A stretch of 64,000 nt of DNA from Margaritifera margaritifera (lineage: Eukaryota; Mollusca; Bivalvia; Unionida; Margaritiferidae): positions 9,058,001-9,122,000 of the forward strand of contig JAQPZY010001685.1 in assembly GCA_029931535.1 (NCBI GenBank). Direction: 5' to 3'. Positions within the stretch are counted from its first letter, which is position 1, and the number at the start of each line of letters is the position of its first letter. Made by a program: the position numbers and the translations under genes. This document shows, one piece after another, positions 1-12,812 of this stretch. The notes under the pieces are model-generated. The model made no database searches, was not told the origin of the DNA, and saw only the letters and a list, made by a program, of their open reading frames with translations.

Positions 1-74
1 TACGAGGCCCAAATTTGTATCAGTTGTTTTGGCGCCCCAAAGACCTCTGGCACCTGGGGCAACCGCCCCATCCC

Positions 75-98
75 CCCCCCCCCCCCACACACACACGT
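75..98. repeat. C run joined to (AC)n near the window start
   Basis: A run of C followed by ACACACAC. The first 70 bases are unusually GC-rich (GGGGCAACCGCCCC) and may be the edge of a transposon outside the window. Confidence 0.7.
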
Positions 99-1330
99 TA
101 GTACGCTCCAAATTGGATTTGCAAGATAGTATACGACTCCTACTCTTAAGACGTCTTGATATGTATCTAAGAGCGAGCTACATTCCCTGTCGGTCTGATT
201 AATCTTTTCTTTCGCATTTGTGTTGATATTTATATTTATATATAATGTTACTTTCTTTGTCTATTGTTTGCTTTTTAAAAATGTACATTGCTTTGCGCAT
301 TATTGGTGTGGTCTGAAACACATGCAAACAATTTACCTGATAAGAATCCATTTAAGCACCCTTGATTTTTATTCGTTTGATTTTGTTTCACGTATAATTT
401 TGCTCATTTTCTTATGTCGCCTTCTTTGTAGACCGTACAAACATATGCTAAAGTTTTTCTTTTTGTAGGTTTAGCTTTAATCAGTTGCGTGGAAATACTT
501 GTTTAACGTCTATGCGTATTTAATATTTTAATGTGCTTGCACAAATACAGAAAGGTGACCCAGAAGAGCATTTTGTCTTTGCTAACCTGCGCCCCCCCCC
601 CCTTCCCCAGTAATTACTTTGTTTAAGTCTAAAGCTGAATTACAACTGTGTCTAATGAATACACGGCAGTTCAAACTTTCCGATAATTATTTATAGTGTT
701 TTCAGGCAGTATTTGACACCATGCGTTTCAATGAAGTGTGCCTTTCTTATCTTTGATTAATTTTCTTCTACTGAACAACGTCAAAGCCGGCAATGTCGTT
801 TTAAGCAGTCTGTCATTTGCTCATTTGCTTAATAGCCTTTCGACAAATATCAGTGTTAAATAGACTTTCTACATAAGATACAGTTCTGCTGAAAAAAAAT
901 TAAGGATTCGTAAACACGTTTCTAGTGAATGATTACTGTAAATAAGGAAATTAACACGTTTGAAAATAATTGAGTTCCTTCGAGAGGCAAACAAATAAAA
1001 ATCGAATAACAATTAATACAATCTCTCCATTTCATAAGAAGGAATAAACAGTAATCATTTTGTATTTACATATGTATGCTCCTGAAATGCGTATATTTTA
1101 TAATGCAGCTGACTTTGGTTGGCATTTTGTTCTCATTAACATCTATCTCGCCATCATTTTCGAATGTACAGTCTCTTCCGGAATTATATAAAAATCTTCA
1201 AGAAAATGAAGAAGGAAGCCACATGTGAGTTTTTGTACATGCAATATAATAACCACATAATAAAGATTTTGTACATGAATACACTAACCACGTAATAAAG
1301 ATTTTAAAATAAACTCGGCTTATTGTACTT
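99..1330. other. AT-rich DNA without recognised gene
   Basis: No coding signal beyond chance ORFs; one short poly-C run near 591. Confidence 0.6.
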
Positions 1331-1592
1331 TTATTGATATGAGTGCAAGTATGAAAATATGAGTGCAGGTATGAAAATATGAGTGCAAGTACGAAAATAT
1401 GAATGCAAGTATGAACATATGAGTGCAAGTATGAAATATGAATGAAAGTATGAAAATATGAATGCAAGTATGAACATATGAGTGCAGGTATGAAATATGA
1501 ATGTAAGTATGAAAATATGAATGCAAGTATGAAAATATGAGTGCAAGTATGAAATATGAATGCAAGTATGAAAATATGAATGCAAGTATGAA
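1331..1592. repeat. Minisatellite, 19-20 bp unit, about 13 copies
   Basis: Core GAGTGCAAGTATGAAAATAT with GAATG/GAGTG variation and one-base length variants. It produces overlapping minus-strand reading frames (HSYFHTCIHI-like) that are artefacts. Confidence 0.95.
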
Positions 1593-1958
1593 GATTTGAA
1601 TGAAAGAAGCTTATTTTAACACGTATCTTTCTTTCAGTTTACTGTGTAGATGCTCGTAGAAACAGATTAAACATGGACTATCATACATATGGCTTCGTTA
1701 GAAATCAATATTTTGTCATGTACTAATATTTAATTATGTTTTATCTCTCGCAAAAGAAGTATTCTTGCTGGATACTATATTTAGAATCCACTGCACTTGA
1801 TCACAGGAAGAATTCTCCACTGTCAAAAATGTTGAAAAAAATGAATAGTAGGATTTAACCACACAGTTCTGACTGGGGTTCACAAAATCTGAGAGTGGTC
1901 CCGTAAAATAATAATACCTTCCTTCACTTTCGTAAAATCAAATACTGTTTTCTTTATT

Positions 1959-1985
1959 TATTTGTTGTTGTTGTTGTTGTTGTTT
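1959..1985. repeat. (TTG)n microsatellite
   Basis: About 8 TTG units followed by a T-rich run. Confidence 0.85.
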
Positions 1986-2466
1986 TGTTTTTTTGCATTG
2001 TATCCAACAGAAACTGGAGCCCAAAACAATAGTAACATCTGTAGCCGATATTAAGGATTAATGTTGAATAAAATAGAGTATTCTGAGAAAATCACTCAAT
2101 GCTGTAATACGATTACATCCTCTTGCATAATAAATAAATCAAAACCCCATATTTCTGAAGGGAATGTCAAAAAGAAGAAAATTACTGCTGACTTATCATG
2201 TATTTTTTATACATAAGAATTATTGTTAGGGGGTCAAAATAAGTGAATTAAATACTGTTTTACAAACTCCTTTCACTTCCAATTATTAAATGAGTTTTTC
2301 AGGATGAAAAATTCGTGACTGAATGAAATATTATGTTCGAAATTCTCTATATCAAAAGCAAACCAATCAACTTAAGAAGGTTTTATTGATAGACTGTTTG
2401 CAGTATCAACTGATTAAACATGGACTATCATACATATGCTCAAATCCGATGTGTCCAATACTGTAC

Positions 2467-2614
2467 AGAAATAAACCCACAGTGTATACCATTTCCAAAT
2501 GATTATGTCAAATACGGTAGAGAAATAAAATCCACAGTGTATAACATTTTCAAATGATTATGTCAAATACGGTAGAGAAATAAAATCCACAGTGTATAAC
2601 ATTTTCAAATGATT
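2467..2614. repeat. Tandem duplication, 55-bp unit, 2.7 copies
   Basis: Unit begins AGAAATAAAATCCACAGTGT; the second and third copies are identical where they overlap, and the first is diverged. Confidence 0.92.
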
Positions 2615-4889
2615 GAACGAGGCCGACGAAATTAGGTTTACACAATTGAAATTGACAGCCTGTTTGTCAGCTACTTAGTAACAGAATCCAAATACTTGCA
2701 AAGTCTAGATCTCCTACTAAGGTATATTTAATCTAATCAGGTGATAAATGTGCAACAGCAAGTAAATAAATTAAGGCTGTTTTGGTTTTTGTCTATTTAG
2801 TGATTGACGAATTGTTTATTTCAACGGTTATGTCATGGTAAATACACCGACGGAAATTATCTCGGCCAAATGTTACTACTCTTCTAATTTTATGTTTCGC
2901 TGGCGGTTCTGAAGATATATAAATGTTCTAAATCGAAAACAAATAAATAAATAATCACCGACAATTAAAATGACGCTACGAATTAGAGTTATATTCACTA
3001 TTCAGACAAATTAACGACTTGGGGATTCACTAAAATGTCATGGCTGTTTTACGCAAGGCGGTAACAAATTTTTGTACGACGTAGGTTTCAAAACATTTTG
3101 GCTGCATTGTTCGTATATGTATACTATAAATGTGCATTTATTATGTTACATGCAACTTAGAAACTACTTGTGCGTATTTTCTTGGCAAACTTGAATAGCA
3201 TAGTCTCTTTAGCAAAACTCATTGGCATCGATCGGGCAATAAAAAGGTTAATGAGTACAACAATAGGTATAAATAACCCAGAGGCACATTTATCTTAGAG
3301 ATTTGGCATACCAATTATTATACTCCTTAAATATGTGATACATATAGGTACGAAAAGGAATGTATATTTTGTGCATTAGGGAGATAGCGAAAATGTTCGG
3401 ACACATGCCCAAATAAAAATGGAAAATATGTTTTGAGATACCTTTTTATGGACTAACAATCTGCATTCACTCAAAACAAACAACATTCTATTTAAAACAT
3501 GCAATTCTTCCTTTGTATACAATTTTTATAATATGTGTAGCTGATAAACATAAAGGATTGTACATGACGGTTGCCGATGAAGGAAAATGCAAGACAATTT
3601 ATTACAAGTATCATTTGATGCAAAAACAGATATAAATCGGTAGAAGCTGCTTTAAAGGAGACAGACAATGGCGGTGAACCAAAATGCGAAAATAATACTA
3701 AAAGACAACTTCATACAAAATAGAATTCGTAGTAGCATGAGCTTACAGGGGTAAAAGTCTGATGGCTTCTTCATGTAAATAGGTGAACTAATTCATATAT
3801 TTCTAATGTGATCTAACTTCTTTGTATCTATAAAATGCATTATTAGACCTTTTTATTTGTTCAAGCATTCAGACATAATGGTTCTCTGGTCTTTCTATTA
3901 GTCCAGAGGGAGTCATAAATGTATGATTTAAGATCTCTACTGTGCACCATGGTTCCATATTAAATGTTTTGTGGAATGGTTTTCGATACATACTATAATT
4001 AGTGCTTGAAAGTCGAATAAAATTGAACATGAATACAAACGTTGTGCTGAAGATTGATTTTCCCATTTTCCCTGAAAAGGATTTTAGTACATGCTGAATA
4101 TAATTGTACAACAGGAATTATGTTTGTCGGAAAAAAACAGATTTGGAGCAGAATAATGCGAATTCGGGTAGTTTACGATACTGTACTGTTTTTTTTGTGG
4201 AGAATCTGGTAATCTAAACTGATTCAGCTAGGCGTTCGCAATTATGTTATTGTAAGTTAATTTTGCTTGCAGTACCTATTATGCCTTCCAATATCAGCTT
4301 AAGGGTCTATTCAATATAACCTAAGTTGAAAACATATTAAGATTGAAGATCTCTAACGAACATATACGTGCCAGATTTCGTACGATAATAATTAGGATTG
4401 ACATGTTTAAAGCAGGATAAAATGTTGATAAGACTGTTTGTGGTGTCATTTGCATGGGCAACGGAAATCCTGTTTTATAAGTTCCATTGCTTATAAATAA
4501 GTCCACTAAGTTAATTACAGTTATTTCAGAGCAATACATTCCGACAAGATTTTCTAATGTAATTCTTTGGCGTACACATCTTTGCAAGCCTGTTGAGGGC
4601 TGATGCAACTACAGTGCTCGTAAAATCCTGCTTTCATCATTGTCTGAAATTAGCCTCCTTGATGATGAAAACATAAATATACACTTTTATTCCAATGTTG
4701 ACGTAATTTCATGACACTGGAACAAGCGGCTGTTTACATATTATATGCAATAAATGACAATACAGAAACATGTTTTTTTATCTTTAAGTATTGTTATGTG
4801 TAATGTTTACATATTTAACTTTGTCCTTGATTGTAGGATGTAAACACGTTGTTAACTTCGAATTCGAGGTCAGGGTTACTTTTGTTGAG
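2615..4889. other. AT-rich DNA without recognised gene
   Basis: Contains only short ORFs. The minus ORF at 4321-4608 has a mixed composition, but I could not tie it to any family. Confidence 0.55.
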
Positions 4890-5220
4890 AATTAGACTGG
4901 TTTTTCCATTGACAATTAGATTGGTTTTTCCAATGACAATTAGATTGGTTTTTCCATTGACAATTAGATTGGTTTTTTCATTGACAATTAGATTGGTTTT
5001 TCCATTGACAATTAGATTGGTTTTTCCATTGACAATTAGATTGGTTTTTCCATTGACAATTAGATTGGTTTTTCCATTGACAATTAGATTGGTTTTTCCA
5101 TTGACAATTAGGCTGGTTTTTCCATTGACAATTAGATTGGTTTTTCCATTGACAATTAGATTGGTTTTTCCATTGACAATTAGATTGGTTTTTCCATTGA
5201 CAATTAGATTGGTTTTTCCA
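4890..5220. repeat. Minisatellite, 24-bp unit, about 14 copies
   Basis: Core TTGGTTTTTCCATTGACAAT followed by TAGA. The unit is a multiple of three and stop-free in one frame on each strand, which gives spurious ORFs of 142 aa (GKTNLIVN repeats) and 132 aa. Copies differ by only a few substitutions. Confidence 0.97.
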
Positions 5221-5859
5221 CTTGACTTAGTGATATTTGTCATTTAGGCATCTGAGTTGCTGGAAAATTCTGTCAGGTGTCTTGCGTTTATACATAGGAG
5301 TTTGGGTAAACAATAATTGATTCTTGTTGTAATAGTCAGTCTATGAAATATCATTTTAATAATTATTAGCTATATAATGCCCAGGAAATGGGAGCTAAGC
5401 ACCTTTCCCAAGGACACACAGAGACCAGGCTACCACGGCTCACCAATAATATTCCCTGTAAAAAAGTAAATTCTGGCGCATTGTATGCATTTGGACCTCT
5501 CATTAACAATCTTCATTGACAGATATGATCAACTAATCTGTGGTCTACAAAGAATGTAAGTTTAATTTCATACAAAAAAGAAGGCCGACCATCACTGAAG
5601 ATCTGCGGATGACTGGGTCGTATGAGCTAACCCAACACAAAACGTGTATGGCATATTTATAGGCCTGATTGCATGAGTTAGGGATCACCTTCAAGTATGT
5701 GATAGGGCAAAACACATATTTGCTTTTTCACACAACCGCTAAAACGGTCACTGTGCAAACTGCAATCTTATGTGTTTAATTTTGTTCAGATACCAGAGTT
5801 TATTGATTTTTCTAAGACGCAAAAAGGATACGTGTGAGATGTTGAAATAAAAAATACAT

Positions 5860-5940
5860 TCTATCGGACAGGATTCAAACTCAATACCTTTGATATATTG
5901 TCAATTCACTCAATCAAATGAGCTAATCTGAACACACGGT
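5860..5940 (-). mobile_element. Degraded tRNA-like SINE head or tRNA pseudogene
   Basis: The minus strand reads AGATTAGCTCATTTGATTGA, resembling an A box with a D-arm (GCTC pairs with GAGT), and 35-40 bases later GAGTTTGAATCCTG, close to a B box (GTTCGAATCC). The T-stem no longer pairs and the base before the putative anticodon is not U, so a working tRNA is unlikely. A decayed SINE head is the best reading. Confidence 0.45.
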
Positions 5941-6597
5941 ACGGTGCACGAAAATTGTATGTCATCATAAAATCACCATACGTTTCAAACTGCAGTTTTG
6001 ATTTGTTCGAAAAGTAAGTTTGGAGTGTACAGCACAACTGATTACCTCCATAATTAATCTTTAAAATAACATTGTTTTATTGCCTGATTCTTCGGATCAA
6101 ATATTGTAGAGGTACTCACTTGCGCTCTGTCGTAAATATTATTTTAAGTCCGAAAATCCCCCTATACAAATTTATTTGATGCTTAATTCGAGCTCAAATT
6201 AAAGCTGCAATCTCAATTTGTTGGCATTTGTTAAAATTCTGAAACAATTTATTTAAAATATTCTAAAAAGATTTTATATTTTAGAAATTACATTTTTGTT
6301 TCAAACACCGGCTACTTTTGGTACATATGCCCATTAAGTTCTGTCTTGTCTTTTGATCCTCCTGGCATCCGGTATGGTAAAGACATAGGCTTGACATTTC
6401 AACTGCTTAATTAATAGAATACCAAAAGAATCGGTGGTTTTAAAATTGACTCTTTTAATACCAGTCTTGAATTTAAAGTGTGTTACACTTCAGCCGGATT
6501 GAAAGTACTTGAGAAATAAGCACATAACAAAAGGAAAACAATATGCGCAATACTTTACACGTTGCATAGATAATGTGTTGGAATTAAATATGAATAA

Positions 6598-6614
6598 CAT
6601 TATTATTATTATTA

Positions 6615-6655
<41 letters not shown>

Positions 6656-6656
6656 T
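6598..6656. repeat. (TTA)n microsatellite
   Basis: About 19 ATT/TTA units with one C interruption. Confidence 0.97.
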
Positions 6657-7089
6657 AAATCAATATTTTCAAGCCTATGGTTTAGAGTAAAAAGCAACAT
6701 TTTAACTTTGAAAGAATCTGCCTTTTTATAAAAAGCAGGTTAGTACTCTGTGAGTGTTTAAAATCTCAATAAATGCATGACATTTATTTATTGTTTTACG
6801 CTTTGCGCACTCAGGCTCCAAACGGAACGTCTACCAATTCTAAACATATAAATCCCTTCTTTGTTGATCTAGTCAAACACTTTTGTGAAAGCTATAAATA
6901 ACTTGCACATAATTATTTCATATATATAGTTTATTGGTTAGATAACACAATATACAATATATTTTAATGAAATACATACATTGAATAGTATAATCACAGG
7001 GTACAGCTTTTGCAACAAACACATGAAACTCCCCATTCGTTATTCTGGAATTTATAAAATGAAACTCATATTTGAAATTATTTTGCAAA

Positions 7090-7272
7090 TCTTGCATAAT
7101 TGAAGGGAATGGCTGTCACATAATCTCTTGCATAATTGAAGGGAATGGCTGTCACATAATCTCTTGCATAATTGAAGGGAATGGCTGTCGCATAATCTCT
7201 TGCATAATTGAAGGGAATGGCTGTCACATAATCTCTTGCATAATTGAAGGGAATGGCTGTCACATAATCTCT
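7090..7272. repeat. Minisatellite, 36-bp unit, 5 copies
   Basis: Core TTGCATAATTGAAGGGAATG; the copies are nearly identical (one A/G change), so the array is young. The reading frames across it are by-products of the period being a multiple of three. Confidence 0.96.
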
Positions 7273-7359
7273 TATATTGTGTTAAAACTACAGAAACCTG
7301 ATTCATAATCTCCAATAGGCAAGAAAAGTGTCACGCGTTGTTTACGTGGGAGTCAGCGA

Positions 7360-7463
7360 AGGCCCAAAATTTCTATCAAACAACTTTTATTTTTTGGAGG
7401 GGGCTTCGAGAATTAAGTCTTGCGGGGACGGGAGGGGGTAGTATTTCTTGTTACGCCACTACC
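7360..7463 (-). mobile_element. Inverted fragment of the CAGTGGCGTAGC family
   Basis: The reverse complement reads AGTGGCGTAACAAGAA, then CCCCCTCCCG, CGCAAGACTTAATTCTCG and GCCCCCTCCAAAAAATAAAA, closely matching 17619-17690. The surrounding DNA is AT-rich, so the GC-rich patch stands out. Boundaries are approximate. Confidence 0.45.
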
Positions 7464-7493
7464 AGTGGGCGCCAAACATTCCCACGAAACAAC

Positions 7494-8345
7494 TTGTACC
7501 TTGTTAACTACATACTCGTATTATGAAAAAATTTCAAGTGTTGTACCTAGTGCAGTACATACTCATATTATAAAACCATTTCAGTCGGTGTCATAGTGAA
7601 CTACATACCTAGTGAATTACATATCCATATTATGAAACCATTTACATCGTTGTACCTAGTGAACTACATATTTATATTATGAAATCATTTCGATCGTTGT
7701 ACCTAGTGAGCTACATACTCATATTATGAAACCATTTCAATCGGTGTACATAGTGAACTACATATCCATATTATGAAATCATTTCGATCGTTGTTGTACC
7801 TAGTGAACTACATATCCATAGTATGAAACCATTTTAATCGTTGTACCTACTGAACTACATATCCATATTATGAAACCGTTTCAATCGTTGTGCCTACTGA
7901 GCTACATATCCATATTATGAAACCATTTCAATCGCTGTACATAGTGAAGTACAAACACATATTATGAAACCATTTAAATTGTTGTACGTAGTAAATTACA
8001 TATCCATATTATGAAACCATTTCAATCGTTGTACCTAGTGAACTACATACTCATATTATGAAACCATTTTAATCGTTGTACCTACTGAACTACATATCCA
8101 TATTATGAAACCGTTTCAATCGTTGTACCTACTGAGTTACATATCCATATTATGAAACCATTTCAATCGTTGTACCTAGTGAACTATATACCCATATTAT
8201 GGATCAATCTCAATCGTTGTACTTAGCAATCTACATGTCCATATTATGAAACCATTTCAATCTTTGTACCTAGTGAAGTACAAACACATATTATGAAATC
8301 ATTTAAATTGTTGTACGTAGTATGAAACCATTTCAATCGTTCTAT
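7494..8345. repeat. Minisatellite, about 47-bp unit, about 18 degenerate copies
   Basis: Core CCATATTATGAAACCATTTC followed by AATCGTTGTACC. Copies differ by many substitutions and small indels, so it is older than most arrays here. One inverted partial unit lies apart at 8651-8676. Confidence 0.95.
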
Positions 8346-8650
8346 CTACTGAACTATATACCCTTACTTCTTGACCAATAGGGAGTTTCATATTACATAA
8401 ATTATATACTAGATAACGTTTTCTGTTCCTAAGTTCATTTTTAGTTTCGTTGGCAAAAGTGCACATTGGTATTGATATCAGATAAGGTGCTTTTTCCAAT
8501 CATAACAATACAGGTTCACAATAACAAAATTGTACATATTGAACTTACTCAGAACATGTTAATTTTGCTGCATGCTGTCATAATTTATTACATCGGACGC
8601 ATTTTTTGAACGGACATCATGTAACTTTTCGACATATATGAGATAAACAG

Positions 8651-8676
8651 GTACAACGATTGAAATGATTTCATAG
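8651..8676 (-). repeat. Inverted partial unit of the 47-bp minisatellite
   Basis: GTACAACGATTGAAATGATT plus TCATA is the reverse complement of the junction part of the 7494-8345 repeat. It lies immediately before the truncated start of PLE copy 1. Confidence 0.8.
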
Positions 8677-8868
8677 TTGCGGACAGTAGATCTAAAAATC
8701 TCAAGGACTATCTGGTACGTGCCAAGGTAACTACCAACAAGGACACATATTCAGACATATACCGCTGCAAAGACAAGCGTTACGTAATGTGGAATAACAT
8801 ATGCCAGAGACCGAATCTTTCAGAAGTTCGACAATAGGAGTTAGCTACCCGATCGATCAGAAGTTAGG

Positions 8869-9141
8869 ATGTCGAGCCAAGAATGCAATCGATCTCTGAC
8901 ATGCAAGATCTGTCCCACTCAGTGTGTTGGCGAAACCGTTGATTTAAGAAAGCGAATGAATACTCACAAAAGCCACATTCGCAACAAAATCAACGTGAAA
9001 TTCGCCAACCATTACAACTCGAGGGGACATTCAGTCGAGTCCCTCGAAATGCAATCGATTGAATCAAACCTGGGGTGGACCGACATGGAAGGAACTATAC
9101 TGGATACTACAATTGAAACCTCATGGGGAGTTCGGTCTAAA
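8869..9141 (+). pseudogene. PLE copy 1 GIY-YIG endonuclease remnant
   Basis: A 91-codon open stretch: TCKICPTQCVGETVDLRKRM holds the C-x2-C and the VGET-x-LRxR core of PLE GIY-YIG domains (Y replaced by C in front of VGET). HKSHIRNK, ANHYNSRGHSVESLEM and ESNLGWTDME follow. The end is frameshifted before the usual last helix. The domain would nick target DNA. Residues upstream are in another frame, so this is a remnant and not a gene with a start at 8869. Confidence 0.8.
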
Positions 9142-9264
9142 TAAAAACATCTAACCTTCCCGTTGCAGTCTTATCAAAATTACAGCCAGTCATCAGATTT
9201 TCACCCATACGAAATATTTGCGATAATATTTACCCAAGTAATTACATTTATTATTTTATTTATT

Positions 9265-9266
<2 letters not shown>

Positions 9267-9310
<44 letters not shown>
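9267..9310. repeat. (TTA)n microsatellite in the 3' region of PLE copy 1
   Basis: About 14 units. PLE copy 2 has only a short TTCTTATTATTATT tract at the equivalent place (about 40884), so length differs between copies. Confidence 0.95.
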
Positions 9311-9311
<1 letters not shown>

Positions 9312-9656
9312 GTTCTTGTCCATTATCCCGCCACACAATTCTCTTGAAATCTTTATTTTAGAACCTCCATGCATAACTCTACCAGGATATAATTTGTTTA
9401 GCAAATCTTGTAGATGGCATCGATTTTTCGTCACGCCGTGTATTCGTCGTTTGTTCACAACCTGGAATTAGGTCAAAACATGTTGGTTCCTTATGTGATA
9501 GACACAATAACCCGCTCGTTTATTATTGTTACACAACTTTTATTTTTATATCTCTTGTTGTAAATTCTCCGTTGTGATTCTAACATGTCGGAATCCAGAC
9601 TTTTTCTTAAATTTTGTGTTTAGTGTTTGTTTTGTATATGTACGCTGTTTATTCCA

Positions 9657-9705
9657 CTGAGGAAGAGCTTGTTTAGTTCAAAACGTTGAGAAAACCGTTT
9701 TGAAT
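9657..9705 (+). ncRNA. Degenerate hammerhead-like motif at the end of PLE copy 1
   Basis: CTGAGGA, a spacer, then AAAACG at the place equivalent to the motif of PLE copy 2. The GAAA box has become AAAA. A 7-bp hairpin (CAAAACG with CGTTTTG) follows. If the motif is real, this copy is mutated at a core residue. Confidence 0.2.
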
Positions 9706-9967
9706 TTGCGCCGTTATACATTTTTGTGTCAACATATATATATATATATATATTAGTCTGCATAATTGATCAGTTTTAATTGGTGTGAAAAGTGTAATGA
9801 TACATGTAAGAAGTCAATGTGCACTTTCAGTTAAAAACATGATAATGTTCATGTCAGTATTACCAATACTTTGATTAAAATAAGGCTTTTGAATGTAGGA
9901 TGATTGCTAAACACTTCAACGCAGGGCTATGACAACCAATGGTTGTTGTTGGTGGTGGTGGTTGGGG

Positions 9968-9969
9968 TT

Positions 9970-10014
<45 letters not shown>
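9968..10014. repeat. (GAT)n microsatellite
   Basis: About 14 GAT units preceded by an impure GTT/GGT tract. Confidence 0.95.
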
Positions 10015-10784
10015 ATGTTGGAATTCAATTTCAATGAGGTCTAAAAGAAACACGTTTCTGTCATTTACGTTTGAAACCACGAACGTCGGTTTCAGAGCTG
10101 ATCTGTCACTTCCAACTCTCTAATCCACATGTCTGTCGGTCATTATACCCAATAGGGCAAGATTTATGTACTGTCCGACCATGGATACTGCACAAATTTA
10201 TTCATTTTGATTCTTGTTCTAATGCACCCACTAAAAAGAGGGCGGAATGTTTTTATGTATGTGCCAAAATATGGTATTTTCGATTAAATATATTTTCTGT
10301 GTACATTGAGTCTTGATCTAAAATGTAATGAAATAAGTTAAATCATGCAATAATTGTATAAAGCTTTAAGCAACCTTTATTACCTCAGGTCTCATACAGA
10401 TAAAGAAACATATTCATTTGTTTAGGAAATAATTTTCATCTCAAAACGCGATTCAAGGATCGGCCTTGCAGGATAAATATACAAGAAACAGGCTCTTTAG
10501 ACGTAAGGTCAATACATGCCGTTTGGAAGAGCAATGATTAATGACGTTTTATAAGTTCTGTGCGTTATAGATAAGTCTGCGAGTGCACAGTGCCTTATAT
10601 TATTTCTGACTAATTAATATAAGCATTCCGGCAACTCTGACCAAACTCTTGATCAGCTGTGTGTAAGATTCTTATTTTACCATAGGCCAACTGTCTATGA
10701 GTCTTCGGCATCTTATCTCACGACAATGCGCATTCCAGACCATGACCTAGATGGCTACAAGACATAACGCTGACGATGCAATGC

Positions 10785-12812
10785 CATAAAGAATGTATAG
10801 ACTATCTCAGAGACGGACAACTTTATAAGAATGTATAGACTATCTCAGAGACGGACAACTTTATAAGAATGTATAGACTATCTCACAGACGGACAACTTT
10901 ATAAGAATGTATAGACTATCTCACAGACGGACAACTTTATAAGAATGTATAGACTATCTCACAGACGGACAACTTTATAAGAATGTATAGACTATCTCAC
11001 AGACGGACAACTTTATAAGAATGTATAGACTATCTCACAGACGGACAACTTTATAAGAATGTATAGACTATCTCACAGACGGACAACTTTATAAGAATGT
11101 ATAGACTATCTCACAGACGGACAACTTTATAAGAATGTATAGACTATCTCACAGACGGACAACTTTATAAGAATGTATAGACTATCTCACAGACGGACAA
11201 CTTTATAAGAATGTATAGACTATCTCAGAGACGGACAACTTTATAAGAATGTATAGACTATCTCAGAGACGGACTACTTTATAAGAATGTTTAGACTATC
11301 TCAGAGACGGACAACTTTATAAGAATGTTTAGACTATCTCAGAGACGGACAACTTTATAAGAATGTTTAGACTATCTCAGAGACGGACAACTTTATAAGA
11401 ATGTTTAGGCTATCTCAGAGACGGACAACTTTATAAGAATGTTTAGACTATCTCAGAGACGGACAACTTTATAAGAATGTATAGGCTATCTCAGAGACGG
11501 ACTACTTTATAAGAATGCATAGACTATCTCAGAGACGGACAACTTTATAAGAATGTTTAGACTATCTCAGAGACGGACTACTTTATAAGAATGTATAGAC
11601 TATCTCAGAGACGGACAACTTTATAAGAATGTTTAGACTATCTCAGAGACGGACAACTTTATAAGAATGTATAGGCTATCTCAGAGACAGACAACTTTAT
11701 AAGCATGTATAGACTATCTCAGAGACGGACAACTTTATAAGAATGTATAGGCTATCTCAGAGACGGACAACTTTATAAGAATGTATAGACTATCTCAGAG
11801 ACGGACAACTTTATAAGAATGTATAGGCTATCTCAGAGACGGACAACTTTATAAGAATGTATAGACTATCTCAGAGACGGACAACTTTATAAGAATGTAT
11901 AGACTATCTCAGAGACGGACTACTTTATAAGAATGTATAGGCTATCTCAGAGACGGACAACTTTATAAGAATGTATAGGCTATCTCAGAGACGGACAACT
12001 TTATAAGAATGTTTAGACTATCTCAGAGACGGACATCTTTATAAGAATGTATAGGCTATCTCAGAGACGGACAACTTTATAAGAATGTATAGACTATCTC
12101 AGAGACGGACTACTTTATAAGAATGTATAGACTATCTCAGAGCCTGACAACTTTATAAGAATGTTTAGACTATCTCAGAGACGGACAACTTTATAAGAAT
12201 GTATAGACTATCTCAGAGACGGACAACTTTATAAGAATGTTTAGACTATCTCAGAGACGGACAACTTTATAAGAATGTATAGGCTATCTCAGAGACGGAC
12301 AACTTTATAAGAATGTATAGGCTATCTCAGAGACGGACAACTTTATAAGAATGTATAGACTATCTCAGAGACGGACAACTTTATAAGAATGTATAGACTA
12401 TCTCAGAGACGGACAACTTTATAAGAATGTATAGACTATCTCAGAGATGGACAACTTTATAAGAATGTATAGGCTATCTCAGAGACGGACTACTTTATAA
12501 GAATGTATAGGCTATCTCAGAGACGGACAACTTTATAAGAATGTTTAGACTATCTCAGAGACGGACAACTTTATAAGAATGTATAGACTATCTCACAGAC
12601 GGACAACTTTATAAGAATGTATAGACTATCTCAGAGACGGACTACTTTATAAGAATGTATAGACTATCTCACAGACGGACAACTTTATAAGAATGTATAG
12701 ACTATCTCAGAGATGGACAACTTTATAAGCATGTATAGACTATCTCAGAGACGGATAACTTTATAAGAATGTATAGACTATATCAGAGACGGACAACTTT
12801 ACAAGAATTTCA
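10785..12812. repeat. Large minisatellite, 38-bp unit, about 53 copies
   Basis: Core TATAGACTATCTCAGAGACG followed by GACAACTTTATAAGAATG. It is the largest array in the window. Variants cluster: CTCACAG units run together at about 10870-11210, GTTTAG units at about 11289-11450, and GGCTATC units recur in the second half. The first and last units are diverged, as expected for array edges. Confidence 0.98.

Larger units (their letters stand above)
8677..9730 (+). mobile_element. Penelope-like element copy 1, 5'-truncated
   Basis: Starts at the RT/endonuclease link (SKNLKDYLVRAKVTTN, then CKDKRYVMWNNIC), so the RT itself is absent, as is usual for truncated retroelement copies. It continues through the GIY-YIG domain into a 3' non-coding region with a TTA microsatellite. 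It ends near the motif CTGAGGAAGAG...AAAACGTTG and the phrase GCCGTTATACATTTTTGTGT, which aligns with the end of PLE copy 2. Confidence 0.82.

Noticed and set aside
4321..4608. 95-aa minus-strand ORF of mixed composition
   Set aside because: It looks less repetitive than most, but I could not match any motif, and it starts and ends without splice or promoter support.
4815..5247. 142-aa and 132-aa repetitive ORFs
   Set aside because: Both lie on a 24-bp minisatellite and overlap on opposite strands; the repeating GKTNLIVN peptide matches nothing known.
10785..12812. CRISPR-like regular repeat array
   Set aside because: Units are directly adjacent with no unique spacers, and the genome context is animal; the same holds for all other arrays here.
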